Source of the DNA: Pseudomonas syringae CC1557
Lineage (GTDB): Bacteria; Pseudomonadota; Gammaproteobacteria; Pseudomonadales; Pseudomonadaceae
NCBI RefSeq assembly: GCF_000452705.1
Contig: NZ_CP007014.1
Location: forward strand, 5,635,001-5,699,000
Length of the DNA: 64,000 nucleotides
Reading direction: 5' to 3'
Shown: positions 36,082 through 46,266 of the stretch, piece after piece
Layout of the letters: each line of letters opens with the position of its first letter
Numbering within the stretch: position 1 is the stretch's first letter
Notes under the pieces: generated by a model
Databases searched by the model: none
The model's input: the letters and a program-made list of their open reading frames with translations, nothing else
Told to the model about the DNA's origin: nothing
Translations under genes and position numbers: made by a program

Positions 36082-36993
36082 ATGCCAACATCCCCGGTTG
36101 AACCCCTCGTTGAATCCGTCCAGTACGATGAGCTGAATTGCTGGCGTATCCGCCACGGTGAGGCAGAGTTGCTGGTCGCCCAGCAAGGCGCACACATCCT
36201 CAGCTATCAAGTGGCTGGGCAGCCGCCGCTGGTCTGGCTTAACGAAGAAGCCGTATTCAAGAAAGGCAAACCGATCCGTGCCGGCATCCCGATCTGCTGG
36301 CCGTGGTTCGGTAATCTGGAGCGCAACCCGCAAAGCGTGCAGTCCATGCGCGACAGCAGCGAGCCCGCCAAGGCACATGGCGAAGTGCGAGCGCTGGACT
36401 GGCAGTTGCTGGGTATTGGCGCAGATGGCGACGCACTGCTGGTGGAGTTCGTCCTTCCAGAGGCCGAAGGCCAGTTGCCCGGCTGGCCGCACAACGTTGC
36501 CCTGAAGCTGAGCATCCGCCTCGACCATGCACTGAATGTGAGTCTGGTCAGCTACAACTGTGGCACCGAACCGGTGACCTTCAGCCAGGCGCTGCATACC
36601 TACTTCGCCGTCAGCGATGTGCGCCAGGTCAGGGTCGAAGGGCTCGACGGCCTGACCTACATCGAAACCCTGGAAAACTGGGAACAGCGCGAACAAGCGG
36701 GCGACCTGACCTTCACCGGCGAAACCGACCGTATCTATAAGGACACGCCTGGCGTACTCAGCATCGTCGACCCAGAGTGGCAACGACGCATCCACATCCG
36801 CAGCACCGGTTCGGCATCAGCCATCCTCTGGAACCCCTGGATCGAGAAAACCGGCAAATTCACCGACATGGCCGCCGACGGCTGGCAGCGCATGGTCTGC
36901 GTCGAAACCGCCAACGTGCTGGACGACGTGGTCACGCTGGCGCCGGACCAGATGCACGTGCTGGGGGTGAGTGTCTGGAGTGAAGCGCTCTGA
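36082..36993 (+). CDS. D-hexose-6-phosphate mutarotase (YeaD-like aldose epimerase)
   Basis: A 303-residue galactose mutarotase-fold protein. Family segments are GIPICWPWFGN, PAKAHGEVRALDWQL with the catalytic-type His, ALHTYFAVSDVRQVRVEGLD, and NPWIEKTGKFTDMAADGWQRM followed by VCVETANV with the catalytic Glu. It speeds interconversion of the alpha and beta forms of glucose-6-phosphate and similar sugars. Length matches YeaD (294). Confidence 0.88.
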   Translation: MPTSPVEPLVESVQYDELNCWRIRHGEAELLVAQQGAHILSYQVAGQPPLVWLNEEAVFKKGKPIRAGIPICWPWFGNLERNPQSVQSMRDSSEPAKAHGEVRALDWQLLGIGADGDALLVEFVLPEAEGQLPGWPHNVALKLSIRLDHALNVSLVSYNCGTEPVTFSQALHTYFAVSDVRQVRVEGLDGLTYIETLENWEQREQAGDLTFTGETDRIYKDTPGVLSIVDPEWQRRIHIRSTGSASAILWNPWIEKTGKFTDMAADGWQRMVCVETANVLDDVVTLAPDQMHVLGVSVWSEAL

Positions 36994-37018
36994 TCAGACA
37001 GTGATCAAAGCCATGCCA

Positions 37019-37552
37019 TCAAAGGTCCGACTCAACCACCACGCGGACCTTTGACGCATCCATTGCATACGCCGCATCGGCCAGGTCGTTATTGACCTTC
37101 TCGATCTTCAGGGTGCCTTCGACCCACAGCGGTGTGTAGATATCATCCAGCTTCAGCCCCTTGGGGTAGCGCACCAGCACCAGTTGATTGGGCGGCGGTG
37201 GCGGAACGTGGATGCACGCGCCGGGATAAGGCACAAGAAAGAACAGCGTGCTATGACCTTTGGCGTCGGTTTCGAGGGGGACGGGGTAACCCCCGAGGCG
37301 AATGGTCTTGCCATTCATGGCCGGGACAGTCTTGGTCGAATACATGACCGCAGGCAGGCCCTTGCTCTGCTTCAACCCACCCTTACTGTCGAACGTACCC
37401 ATGGCTTCCGGAGAATTGTGATCAATCTCGGGCATGGCTTCGAGGGCTTTTTGATCGGACTTGGGCATCAGCTCAAGCCAGTCGGTTTCCGGCAACTGGG
37501 CATGTGCAAGCCCGGACACCAGCAGAAGAGTCATCAACAGGAAGCGACGCAT
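37019..37552 (-). CDS. Exported DUF3299 protein
   Basis: The ATG at 37552 (MRRFLLMTLLLVSGLAHAQL) gives a signal peptide and 177 residues; a TTG at 37567 would add five. The mature part contains the DUF3299 hallmarks: IRLGGYPVPLETDAKGHSTL, then FFLVPYPGACIHVPPPPPNQ and a small beta domain with LWVEGTLKIEKVNNDLADAA. Family members are periplasmic proteins of unknown function, sometimes found beside ABC transporters. The neighbour here, a mutarotase on the other strand, gives no clue. Confidence 0.85.
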   Translation of the reverse strand: MRRFLLMTLLLVSGLAHAQLPETDWLELMPKSDQKALEAMPEIDHNSPEAMGTFDSKGGLKQSKGLPAVMYSTKTVPAMNGKTIRLGGYPVPLETDAKGHSTLFFLVPYPGACIHVPPPPPNQLVLVRYPKGLKLDDIYTPLWVEGTLKIEKVNNDLADAAYAMDASKVRVVVESDL

Positions 37553-37635
37553 GATAAAGCTCGGCAAAGGGGAGAAAAGTTGCCGCGCATTCTAGCCCTC
37601 TGCGCACTGTAAAACAGAGGGCCGACGCATTAGCG

Positions 37636-37881
37636 TTATTTCTTTTTGATCATGCCATAGATGACCAGCAGGATAATTGCACCTACCAGCGCGCCCAGGA
37701 AACCGGCACCTTCGCCTGCCTGGTAGATACCCAGAGCCTGACCGCCATAAGTGGCAGCGAGCGAACCGGCGATACCCAGCACGATGGTCATGATCCAGCC
37801 CATGCTGTCGTCGCCCGGCTTCAGAAAGCGAGCCAGCAGACCAACGATCAGGCCGATAAAGATGGTTCCAATGATACCCAT
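37636..37881 (-). CDS. GlsB/YeaQ/YmgE family stress-response membrane protein
   Basis: The ATG at 37881, after GAGGGAAAT, gives 81 residues: MGIIGTIFIGLIVGLLARFL, then a GW-containing loop (KPGDDSMGWIMTIVLGIAGS) and a final helix ending in KKK. Three hydrophobic segments with many glycines are typical of this family, which is induced by general or osmotic stress. A role beyond that is not established. Confidence 0.9.
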   Translation of the reverse strand: MGIIGTIFIGLIVGLLARFLKPGDDSMGWIMTIVLGIAGSLAATYGGQALGIYQAGEGAGFLGALVGAIILLVIYGMIKKK

Positions 37882-38127
37882 GCCATTTCCCTCTGTATTA
37901 AGTGAACATGCCCGAGCCAATAGCAGCCCCGACTTACTGCTATCTGAGAACAGTATCAGGGAATGGTTCCGGCGAAGTGGCGAGTTTGAAGCGAGGTGGA
38001 GAATTCTTCATGAATGACGGAACTGAACCGATCCGGAGCTGAGGGCCAGGCGTCTCGAACGGCGCTTCAACGCAGAAGCATTCGTTCCGCACGCTCTGCG
38101 CTCGTGGTTATACACACGTCCAACTGG

Positions 38128-38160
38128 CTATCGTGCCAATGCTCCGCGTTGGCACGATAG
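38128..38160. repeat. REP-like palindrome, copy 2
   Basis: CTATCGTGCCAA and TTGGCACGATAG are perfect 12-bp arms around TGCTCCGCG. It lies 12 bases past the purK stop and could also limit 3' decay of the purEK message. The rest of the 37882-38127 gap holds diverged REP-like DNA (GTTCCGCACGCTCTGCG) and nothing else recognised. Confidence 0.85.
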
Positions 38161-38172
38161 CCCCGGGCCTGA

Positions 38173-39255
38173 TCAGGCTTTGATCAGCGCCTCTACCAAC
38201 TTCACCTGACGATCCAGCGTGGCGCGGTCGACGCTGCGGACAGTCGCGTGGCCCACTTTGCGGCCAGCCTTGAACGCCTTGCCGTAGTGGTGCAGATGGC
38301 AATCCTCAACAGCGATGACCTTGTCCACTGCCGGGACCTCACCGATGAAGTTGAGCATGGCGCTTTCGCCGACCTTGGCTGTAGAGCCCAGAGGCAGGCC
38401 GGCCACGGCGCGCAGGTGGTTTTCGAACTGGCTGCACTCGGCGCCTTCCGTGGTCCAGTGACCGGAGTTGTGCACACGTGGTGCAATCTCGTTGGCCTTC
38501 AGCCCGCCGTCGACTTCAAAGAACTCGAACGCCAGCACACCCACGTAATCCAGTTGCTTGAGGACACGACCGGCATAGTCTTCGGCCAGTGCCTGCAACG
38601 GATGATCGGTGCTGGCAATGGACAGACGCAGAATGCCGCTGTCATGCGTGTTGTGGACCAACGGGTAAAAGCGGGTTTCACCATCACGCGCACGCACGGC
38701 TATCAACGAGACTTCCCCACTGAACGGCACGAAGCCTTCCAGCAGACAAGGCACGCTGCCCAGCTCTGCAAACGTACCGATTACATCGGCCGCCGAGCGC
38801 AGAACCTTCTGGCCCTTGCCGTCATAGCCCAGCGTGCGGGTTTTCAAAACAGCGGGCAGACCGATGCTGGCCACAGCGGCATCCAGGTCGGCTTGCGACT
38901 GGATGTCGGCGAACGCCGGGGTCGGAATGCCCAGGTCCTTGAACATGCTCTTTTCGAACCAGCGATCACGCGCGATACGCAATGCTTCGGCACTCGGGTA
39001 AACAGGCACGAACTGCGACAGGAACGCCACGGTTTCAGCCGGAACGCTTTCAAACTCGAAGGTCACCAGATCGACTTCATCCGCCAACTGGCGTAGATGA
39101 TCGAGATCGCCGTAATCGGCACGTAGATGCTCGCCAAGTGCAGCTGCGCAGGCATCCGGCGCGGGATCGAGAAAGGCGAAGTTCATGCCCAGTGGCGTAC
39201 CTGCCAATGCCAACATGCGACCGAGCTGGCCGCCACCGATTACACCGATCTTCAT
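38173..39255 (-). CDS. purK: N5-carboxyaminoimidazole ribonucleotide synthase
   Basis: A 360-residue ATP-grasp enzyme: N-terminal MKIGVIGGGQLGRMLALAGT, central ATP-grasp with LKTRTLGYDGKGQKVL near 135-150, and GGLKANEIAPRVHNSGHWTT near 255-275, which holds the metal ligands. It carboxylates aminoimidazole ribonucleotide using ATP and bicarbonate, step 6 of purine synthesis. It follows purE after nine bases, so the two form an operon. Confidence 0.96.
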   Translation of the reverse strand: MKIGVIGGGQLGRMLALAGTPLGMNFAFLDPAPDACAAALGEHLRADYGDLDHLRQLADEVDLVTFEFESVPAETVAFLSQFVPVYPSAEALRIARDRWFEKSMFKDLGIPTPAFADIQSQADLDAAVASIGLPAVLKTRTLGYDGKGQKVLRSAADVIGTFAELGSVPCLLEGFVPFSGEVSLIAVRARDGETRFYPLVHNTHDSGILRLSIASTDHPLQALAEDYAGRVLKQLDYVGVLAFEFFEVDGGLKANEIAPRVHNSGHWTTEGAECSQFENHLRAVAGLPLGSTAKVGESAMLNFIGEVPAVDKVIAVEDCHLHHYGKAFKAGRKVGHATVRSVDRATLDRQVKLVEALIKA

Positions 39256-39264
39256 GGAAAAACC

Positions 39265-39756
39265 TCAGGCGTGGCGTGGGTCTGGATTGTCCAGGACGCT
39301 GTCTGTCTGTTCAGTGCGAAATTTCTTCAGCGCTGCGTGGAATTGCGGGTGCTTGGCGCCGAGGATGCTTGCTGAAAGCAGCGCTGCGTTGATCGCACCC
39401 GCCTTGCCGATGGCCAGGGTCGCCACCGGGATACCGGCCGGCATCTGCACGATCGACAACAAAGAGTCGACACCCGAGAGCATCGAGGACTGCACCGGAA
39501 CGCCCAGGACAGGCAGGTGAGTCTTGGCGGCGCACATGCCCGGCAAGTGAGCAGCACCACCGGCACCGGCGATGATCACTTCAATGCCACGGCCTTCTGC
39601 CTCGTCGGCGTACTGGAACAGCAGGTCCGGCGTGCGGTGGGCTGACACCACTTTGACTTCAAAAGGAATGCCGAGCTTTTCCAGCATGTCGGCGGTGTGG
39701 CTAAGGGTGGACCAATCGGACTTGGAGCCCATGATCACGCCAACCAGTGCGCTCAT
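39265..39756 (-). CDS. purE: N5-carboxyaminoimidazole ribonucleotide mutase
   Basis: The ATG at 39756 ([20 protein letters not shown]), after an AGAGG site, gives 163 residues; the longer open frame upstream overlaps the leader hairpins. GSKSDW and the SAHRTPD loop with the active-site His ([14 protein letters not shown]) are present, as is [16 protein letters not shown]. It converts N5-CAIR to CAIR, directly after PurK in the pathway. Its leader contains a terminator-like hairpin (see 39801-39830). Confidence 0.96.
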   Translation of the reverse strand: MSALVGVIMGSKSDWSTLSHTADMLEKLGIPFEVKVVSAHRTPDLLFQYADEAEGRGIEVIIAGAGGAAHLPGMCAAKTHLPVLGVPVQSSMLSGVDSLLSIVQMPAGIPVATLAIGKAGAINAALLSASILGAKHPQFHAALKKFRTEQTDSVLDNPDPRHA

Positions 39757-39800
39757 CGTCGTGCCTCTCATCGGGCGCCCGCAGGCGCGTCTTAAAACAA

Positions 39801-39830
39801 CAAGCCACGCGGGGGGACCGGCGTGGCTTG
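39801..39830 (-). promoter_or_regulatory. Terminator-like hairpin in the purE leader (candidate attenuator)
   Basis: CAAGCCACGC and GCGTGGCTTG are perfect 10-bp arms with a 10-base loop; on the minus strand they are followed by TTGTTTT. It lies 45 bp upstream of purE, downstream of a TATACT -10 candidate (39872-39877, minus) and a short GGCCnnnGGCC hairpin at 39857-39867. No minus-strand gene lies upstream, so it would act on the purEK transcript itself. The rest of the 39757-40158 gap shows only promoter-like DNA. Confidence 0.6.
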
Positions 39831-40158
39831 CTGTACGAATAGTGACCGATTTAGCCGGCCAAAGGCCGCGCAGTATACCGCAAAGTAGTGCGTTTAAAGC
39901 ACCTGCGATCACCTTCTGTCAGTAGCCCTGCAAGACGTCGAGGCATGCGGTACTGGCACTCGCCATGGGAAACGGACTCCTGCCGAAGTCACACTAAAAC
40001 GCCGACACGTTAACCGGCACGTCTTACGCCATTGCAGGCCCGGCCCTACTGCGTAAGGAGCAGAGTGCGACTGTCAGGCACACACTGTATTTGCTTAACT
40101 GCCTTCGCGACATTTGAAGTCGCTATTTAACCTGACTCTCAAGGATGAGAACGTACCC

Positions 40159-40776
40159 ATGAAGAACACACTGAAAATCTGGCTGTCACTGGCCGTCTTT
40201 TTTTACCTGCCGTTTGCCAGCGCCGAAGGTCCCAATCTTGGAATGTTCCTGATCATGCACGATCAACTGACAAGACATGAACGCGCTGAGCTGGCAGATA
40301 GCTACGTAAATCCCCTGCTCGCACAGCTGCAGGAAATCACCGATCGCAGGACAACAGTCACGCTCATCGAAAATGAACCAGGTCTTACCGACTTTGCCTA
40401 TCGCGGGGAGGAACTGGGAGAGCTGCTATACCAATTGTCCAAGGAAAGCATCGAATACGCAGACAGAAATAACCTGCCGCGCCCTTCGGAGCGGCATAAA
40501 TATGTGCTGATAACGTCCAATAAAATCAACGGGGCAGTACACGGCGCATCGGCAAAAAGCCATCACATCGCAATGGCGTCCCTCAAAGGTTACAACACTC
40601 TGCCACACGAGATCGGCCATCTGTTTGGTGCCACGCATGAGGCGGCAACCGGCTTCCCGTGTCAGACAACCATGTGGTGGTCCTCCACAACCTCGATCAT
40701 CCCCTGCTATTACTTCAGCGATGCAAACAAACAGCTGATCCGCAACTACATAGACAACATACCTGCCATGGACTGA
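40159..40776 (+). CDS. Small exported metzincin-type zinc protease
   Basis: The ATG at 40159, after AAGGATGAG, gives 205 residues with a signal peptide (MKNTLKIWLSLAVFFYLPFA, cleavage near 22). The zinc site is a full metzincin motif HEIGHLFGATH: His150, Glu151, His154, Gly157 and His160. Met172 follows 12 residues later in TTMWWS, a plausible Met-turn. Cys168 and Cys183 may form a disulfide. It is short for a secreted metzincin and lacks a clear propeptide or C-terminal domain. It lies between purE and a LysR gene in a region otherwise conserved in Pseudomonas, and the coding DNA reads AT-richer than its neighbours. Substrate unknown. Confidence 0.75.
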   Translation: MKNTLKIWLSLAVFFYLPFASAEGPNLGMFLIMHDQLTRHERAELADSYVNPLLAQLQEITDRRTTVTLIENEPGLTDFAYRGEELGELLYQLSKESIEYADRNNLPRPSERHKYVLITSNKINGAVHGASAKSHHIAMASLKGYNTLPHEIGHLFGATHEAATGFPCQTTMWWSSTTSIIPCYYFSDANKQLIRNYIDNIPAMD

Positions 40777-40797
40777 ACAGTGGCCCGGCGTGCGCAA

Positions 40798-41724
40798 TCA
40801 CGCCAGGCCGCTTTTCGCTTCGCCTGGTGCCGCTGCACTCTCAAGCTTGCGCCACAGCAGACGCACATTGGCCTTGCGCACCAGCGCGCAGCGGTACAGG
40901 CGAATCTCCAGCGGAACGTGCCATTGCGGTCCGCCGCACACCACCAGTTCACCGCGCGCCAGTTCGGCGCGCACGCTCAACTGCGGCACCCAGGCGATGC
41001 CCAACCCCTCAAGCGCCATGCTTTTCAGGCTGTCAGCCATCGCCGTTTCGTAGATCGTGGTGAAGCGCAGATTGCGCTGACGCAACAGCAAATTCACCGA
41101 ACGCCCGAGGAAGGCACCCGCGCTATAGGCAAGCAACGGCACACTGGCCTCGCCTTCCATGTCGAACAACGGCTGCCCCTCGCCATCGGCAGCGCACACC
41201 GGCAACATCTCGGTATGCCCCAGATGCAACGACGGGAAAATCTCGGCATCCATCTGCAACGCAGCATCAGGATCGTAGAACGCCAGCATCAGATCGCAAC
41301 CGCCCTCGCGAAGCGCATGCACCGCGTCGCCAACGTTGGTCGCCACCAGCCGTGTTGCAATGTTCAGCCCCTCGTTGCGCAACTGGGCAATCCAGCGCGG
41401 AAAGAAGCCGAGTGCCAGCGAATGCGCCGCAGCCACCTGCATGACCTCGCCCTGCCCGCCTTCCAGATGATGCAGATGGCGCACCACCTCACCCAGTTGC
41501 TCAACCACCGTGCGCGCCGTAACCAGAAACAGCTGTCCGGCGGCCGTCAGTTCGATGGGTGTGCGCGAGCGATTGACCAGGGTCAGCCCCAACGCCGCTT
41601 CCAGGCTGCGGATGCGCCGGCTGAACGCCGGCTGGGTCACAAAACGGCGCTCGGCCGCCTGGGAAAAGCTGCGAGTGGCAGCCAGGGCGCTGAAATCCTC
41701 CAGCCATTTGCTTTCCAGATTCAT
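40798..41724 (-). CDS. LysR family regulator, HypT (YjiE)-like
   Basis: A 308-residue LysR protein. The N-terminus NLESKWLEDFSALAATRSFS and QPAFSRRIRSLEAALGLTLV and the middle AAAHSLALGFFPRWIAQL closely follow E. coli HypT/YjiE, the hypochlorite-responsive regulator. It is divergent from aspA with a 295-bp gap, so it may control aspartase or an oxidative response; the synteny I recall from P. aeruginosa (PA5428-aspA) is the same. Whether it senses hypochlorite cannot be told from sequence. Confidence 0.85.
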   Translation of the reverse strand: MNLESKWLEDFSALAATRSFSQAAERRFVTQPAFSRRIRSLEAALGLTLVNRSRTPIELTAAGQLFLVTARTVVEQLGEVVRHLHHLEGGQGEVMQVAAAHSLALGFFPRWIAQLRNEGLNIATRLVATNVGDAVHALREGGCDLMLAFYDPDAALQMDAEIFPSLHLGHTEMLPVCAADGEGQPLFDMEGEASVPLLAYSAGAFLGRSVNLLLRQRNLRFTTIYETAMADSLKSMALEGLGIAWVPQLSVRAELARGELVVCGGPQWHVPLEIRLYRCALVRKANVRLLWRKLESAAAPGEAKSGLA

Positions 41725-42019
41725 CAGGTCCTCCCGGACATTGGATGGCAGCCTCGCAAGGCATCGGTTTCAAACGGTCTCGTTGGGACGACCGGCAACG
41801 CAATGCAGATACATGATCCGACCCCGCTCGCTGGCAGACAAGTGCAGACCGGGTGCGACAATTTGCCTTCTTTACGCACCGAGACCGATCCAGGTCACAG
41901 CCTCATTATGCCGTTATTGCATAGGCTAGCGTTTAACAGCATTGGTCAATTTTATCCGGCAAGACCACTATTCGTGGCGTTCCGGCATTGTCCGTGCCTC
42001 TTCTGAGACTTTTTTTATC

Positions 42020-43444
<1,425 letters not shown>

Positions 43445-43480
43445 CAGGGAATGACCTGCGCAACACGCTCACCAGATTGA

Positions 43481-43541
43481 GGGCCTAGACACCCCTCAAT
43501 TTTTTGAGGGTCTGGGAGTGATTCTCCAGGCCCTTTTTTTT
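43481..43541 (+). terminator. Compound rho-independent terminator after aspA
   Basis: An outer GGGCCT/AGGCCC stem encloses an inner CCCTCAA/TTGAGGG hairpin and a small GGAGTGATTCTCC hairpin, and ends in TTTTTTTT. It starts 37 bases after the aspA stop. The remaining DNA to 43726 is the promoter region of the symporter gene. Confidence 0.85.
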
Positions 43542-43726
43542 GCCTGCTGCAAAGGGCTCAGATGCTTGACCCAGAGCCTGCGGCAACCCACTTCCGAGGA
43601 GCGATCCAAGGGAGTATTCATTCATCGTCGCGAATGAAGAATCAGCCGTACAAGAAAGCGACTACAGACGTAAAAACTTTGCACCGGTATAGTGCGCCCC
43701 CTCAAAAGTAGCGAGGAATAACAAAA

Positions 43727-45178
43727 ATGCTGGAAATGATTAACGACTTTCTCTCCGGTAAAGTACTGATCGTACTTATCGTTGGCCTGGGCAGTTACTT
43801 CACGATCCGCTCGCGTTTCGTTCAGTTTCGACACTTTTTCCACATGTTCTCGGTTTTTCGCGACAGTCTGCGCAGCAGCGCCGGCCAGCTGAGTTCGTTC
43901 CAGGCCCTGATGCTCAGCCTTGCGGGCCGCGTCGGTGCAGGCAACATCGCAGGCGTCGGCATTGCCGTGACGCTCGGCGGTCCAGGTGCCGTGTTCTGGA
44001 TGTGGGTCACTGCACTGGTCGGCATGTCCAGCAGCTTCATCGAGTGTTCGCTCGCTCAGCTCTATAAACGCAAGGACTCCGAAGGCCAGTTCCGCGGCGG
44101 TCCGGCGTATTACATCCAGCATGGTCTGGGCAAGCGCTGGCTGGGTATGGTCATGGCCGTACTGCTGCTGGTGACGTTCGGCTTTGCCTTCAACGGCCTG
44201 CAATCCCACGCAGTGACCGACTCGCTGAAAAGCGCATTCAACATCGACACCAAGACCACCGGCATCTGCCTGGTGGTGTTGCTGGGTCTGGCTTTCGTAG
44301 GCGGCATCAAGCGTATCGCGGCGATTTCCGACCTGCTGGTGCCGGTCAAGACCCTGATCTACATCGCAGTCACCATTTACGTCATCGTGCTGCAGATCGA
44401 TCACGTGCCGGGCATGCTGATGACCATCGTGCGCAGCGCTTTCGGCCTTGATCCGGTGTTCGGCGGCCTCATCGGCAGTGCTATCGTGATGGGCGTCAAG
44501 CGTGGCGTATTTGCCAACGAAGCCGGTCTGGGCAGCGCGCCCAACGTGGCTGCCGTGGCACACGTGGAACACCCGGTCGCGCAAGGCGTGGTTCAGGCGT
44601 TCAGCGTATTCCTCGACACCTTCGTCATCTGCACCTGCACCGCCCTGCTGATCCTGCTGTCCGGTATCTACGACATCGGTTACGACGGCAACGGTATCGT
44701 GCTGGCGCAGAACTCGCTGGCGGCTGTGGTCGGTGACTGGGGTCGCATCTTCATCAGCGTCGCCTTGGCACTGTTCGTCTTCACCTCGATTCTCTACAAC
44801 TACTACCTGGGCGAAAACAGCCTGCGGTTCCTGTTTGGCGAGAAGATCCAGACCATCATCATCTACCGTATCGCGGTATTGGTGCTGATCATGTGGGGTG
44901 CAGTCGTCGACCTGAAGGATGTATTGGCGTTCGCCGACATCACCATGACCATGCTGGCGTTCGTCAACCTGATCGCCCTGGCGATGCTGTTCAAAGTCGT
45001 CAAGCGCATTCTGAACGACTACGATGCGCAGCGCCGGGCAGGCGTGAAGACGCCCGTGTTCGACTCCAGCCAGTTCCCTGATCTGGACCTCGACCGCAAT
45101 GCCTGGCCTGCCAACCCGGAGCGCCAGTCGACGCACGATGCCGAGATGGCAGCCAAGACTGCGCCAGAAGCACGATAA
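43727..45178 (+). CDS. Sodium:alanine/glycine symporter (AGCS family)
   Basis: A 483-residue membrane protein of about ten to eleven helices. AGCS marks are SLAGRVGAGNIAGVGIAVTL near residues 64-83, GGPGAVFWMWVTALVGMSSS, GGPAYYIQHGLGKRW and GVKRGVFANEAGLGSAPNVA. It imports a small neutral amino acid with sodium. The gap to the asparaginase gene is 24 bases, so the two are co-transcribed. Substrate could be alanine, glycine or, from context, asparagine-related amino acids. A GAGGAAT ribosome binding site precedes the ATG. Confidence 0.9.
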   Translation: MLEMINDFLSGKVLIVLIVGLGSYFTIRSRFVQFRHFFHMFSVFRDSLRSSAGQLSSFQALMLSLAGRVGAGNIAGVGIAVTLGGPGAVFWMWVTALVGMSSSFIECSLAQLYKRKDSEGQFRGGPAYYIQHGLGKRWLGMVMAVLLLVTFGFAFNGLQSHAVTDSLKSAFNIDTKTTGICLVVLLGLAFVGGIKRIAAISDLLVPVKTLIYIAVTIYVIVLQIDHVPGMLMTIVRSAFGLDPVFGGLIGSAIVMGVKRGVFANEAGLGSAPNVAAVAHVEHPVAQGVVQAFSVFLDTFVICTCTALLILLSGIYDIGYDGNGIVLAQNSLAAVVGDWGRIFISVALALFVFTSILYNYYLGENSLRFLFGEKIQTIIIYRIAVLVLIMWGAVVDLKDVLAFADITMTMLAFVNLIALAMLFKVVKRILNDYDAQRRAGVKTPVFDSSQFPDLDLDRNAWPANPERQSTHDAEMAAKTAPEAR

Positions 45179-45202
45179 CCAACGCAACGCCGGAGAAGAG
45201 CC

Positions 45203-46207
45203 ATGACTCAGGACTCACATCAAACCGCTCAACGAGTGATGGTTCTTTACACCGGCGGCACCATCGGCATGCAAGCCAGTGCCAACGGCCTGGCACCTGC
45301 CTCGGGTTTCGAGGCGCGCATGGCCGGGCAACTGGCAGGACATCCGGAACTGGTGGTGCCCGACTGGCGCTTTCGCGAGATGTCGCCGCTGATCGACAGC
45401 GCCAACATGACGCCGGCCTACTGGCTGCGCCTGCGTGACGCCGTGATCGAGGCGGTGGATGTCGATGGCTGCGACGCGGTGCTGGTGCTGCATGGCACCG
45501 ACACCCTCGCCTATAGCGCTGCTGCCATGTGTTTCCAGTTGCTGGGGTTCAGCGCCCCGGTGGTGTTCACCGGCTCGATGTTGCCCGCAGGCGTACAAGA
45601 CAGCGATGCCTGGGAAAACGTCAACGGGGCGCTGCTTGCGCTGGGCTCCGGTCTGGCGTCAGGGGTCCAGTTGTATTTTCACGGTCAACTGATGACGCCC
45701 GTGCGCTGCGCAAAAATCCGCAGCTTCGGGCGCCAGCCTTTTGCCCCACTGCAACGTTCGCGAGGTGGTCATGCGGCCGTATCGCTGCCCGACTCGCTGA
45801 ATTACCGTCAACCTAAAAGCCTGGCAGAGGTCGCTGTATTGCCATTGTTTCCAGGCATCGGTGCGGCTCAGCTTGATGGTCTGATCGACAGCGGTATTCA
45901 GGGACTGGTGCTGGAGTGCTTCGGCAGCGGTACTGGCCCGAGTGATGACCCGCAATTTATCGCCAGCCTGGAAAACGCCAGGGCGCGCGGGATTTGCGTG
46001 GTCGCTATCACTCAATGCCATGAAGGTGGCGTCGAGCTGGATGTCTACGAAGCCGGTAGTCGCCTGCGCAGTGCAGGCGTGCTGTCCGGTGGTGGCATGA
46101 CCCGCGAAGCAGCGCTCGGCAAATTGCATGCGCTGCTGGGTGCCGACCTGACGACTGAGGAAGTCCGACGGCTGGTCGAACTGGACCTGTGTGGCGAGCT
46201 GCGTTAA
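45203..46207 (+). CDS. ansA: L-asparaginase, type I-like (cytoplasmic)
   Basis: A 334-residue asparaginase. The first active-site motif is YTGGTIGM with nucleophile Thr17; the second is HGTDTLAYSA at 97-106 with Thr99 and Asp100. No signal peptide is present, so it is cytoplasmic and of the AnsA type. It converts asparagine to aspartate, which aspartase (42020-43444) can turn into fumarate. A GGAGAAGAG site precedes the ATG. Confidence 0.92.
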   Translation: MTQDSHQTAQRVMVLYTGGTIGMQASANGLAPASGFEARMAGQLAGHPELVVPDWRFREMSPLIDSANMTPAYWLRLRDAVIEAVDVDGCDAVLVLHGTDTLAYSAAAMCFQLLGFSAPVVFTGSMLPAGVQDSDAWENVNGALLALGSGLASGVQLYFHGQLMTPVRCAKIRSFGRQPFAPLQRSRGGHAAVSLPDSLNYRQPKSLAEVAVLPLFPGIGAAQLDGLIDSGIQGLVLECFGSGTGPSDDPQFIASLENARARGICVVAITQCHEGGVELDVYEAGSRLRSAGVLSGGGMTREAALGKLHALLGADLTTEEVRRLVELDLCGELR

Positions 46208-46266
46208 GCCGCTGTCACTTCTGCTCTATCCGAGGCGTCCCGCACACGCGCAACGCCTCACCCTCC

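Noticed and set aside
40780..42006. 408-codon frame antisense to the HypT-like gene
   Set aside because: Covers a clear LysR gene on the other strand and its promoter; product is Gln/His/Arg-rich.
43622..45187. 521-codon open frame antisense to the AGCS symporter
   Set aside because: It is a mirror of a strongly supported gene; its product is rich in His, Gln and Asp with no fold-like pattern, a common result of G+C-rich third positions.
46232..46260. GAGGCGT/ACGCCTC stem after the asparaginase gene as terminator
   Set aside because: No T-run in either direction within a few bases; may be a weak bidirectional element only.
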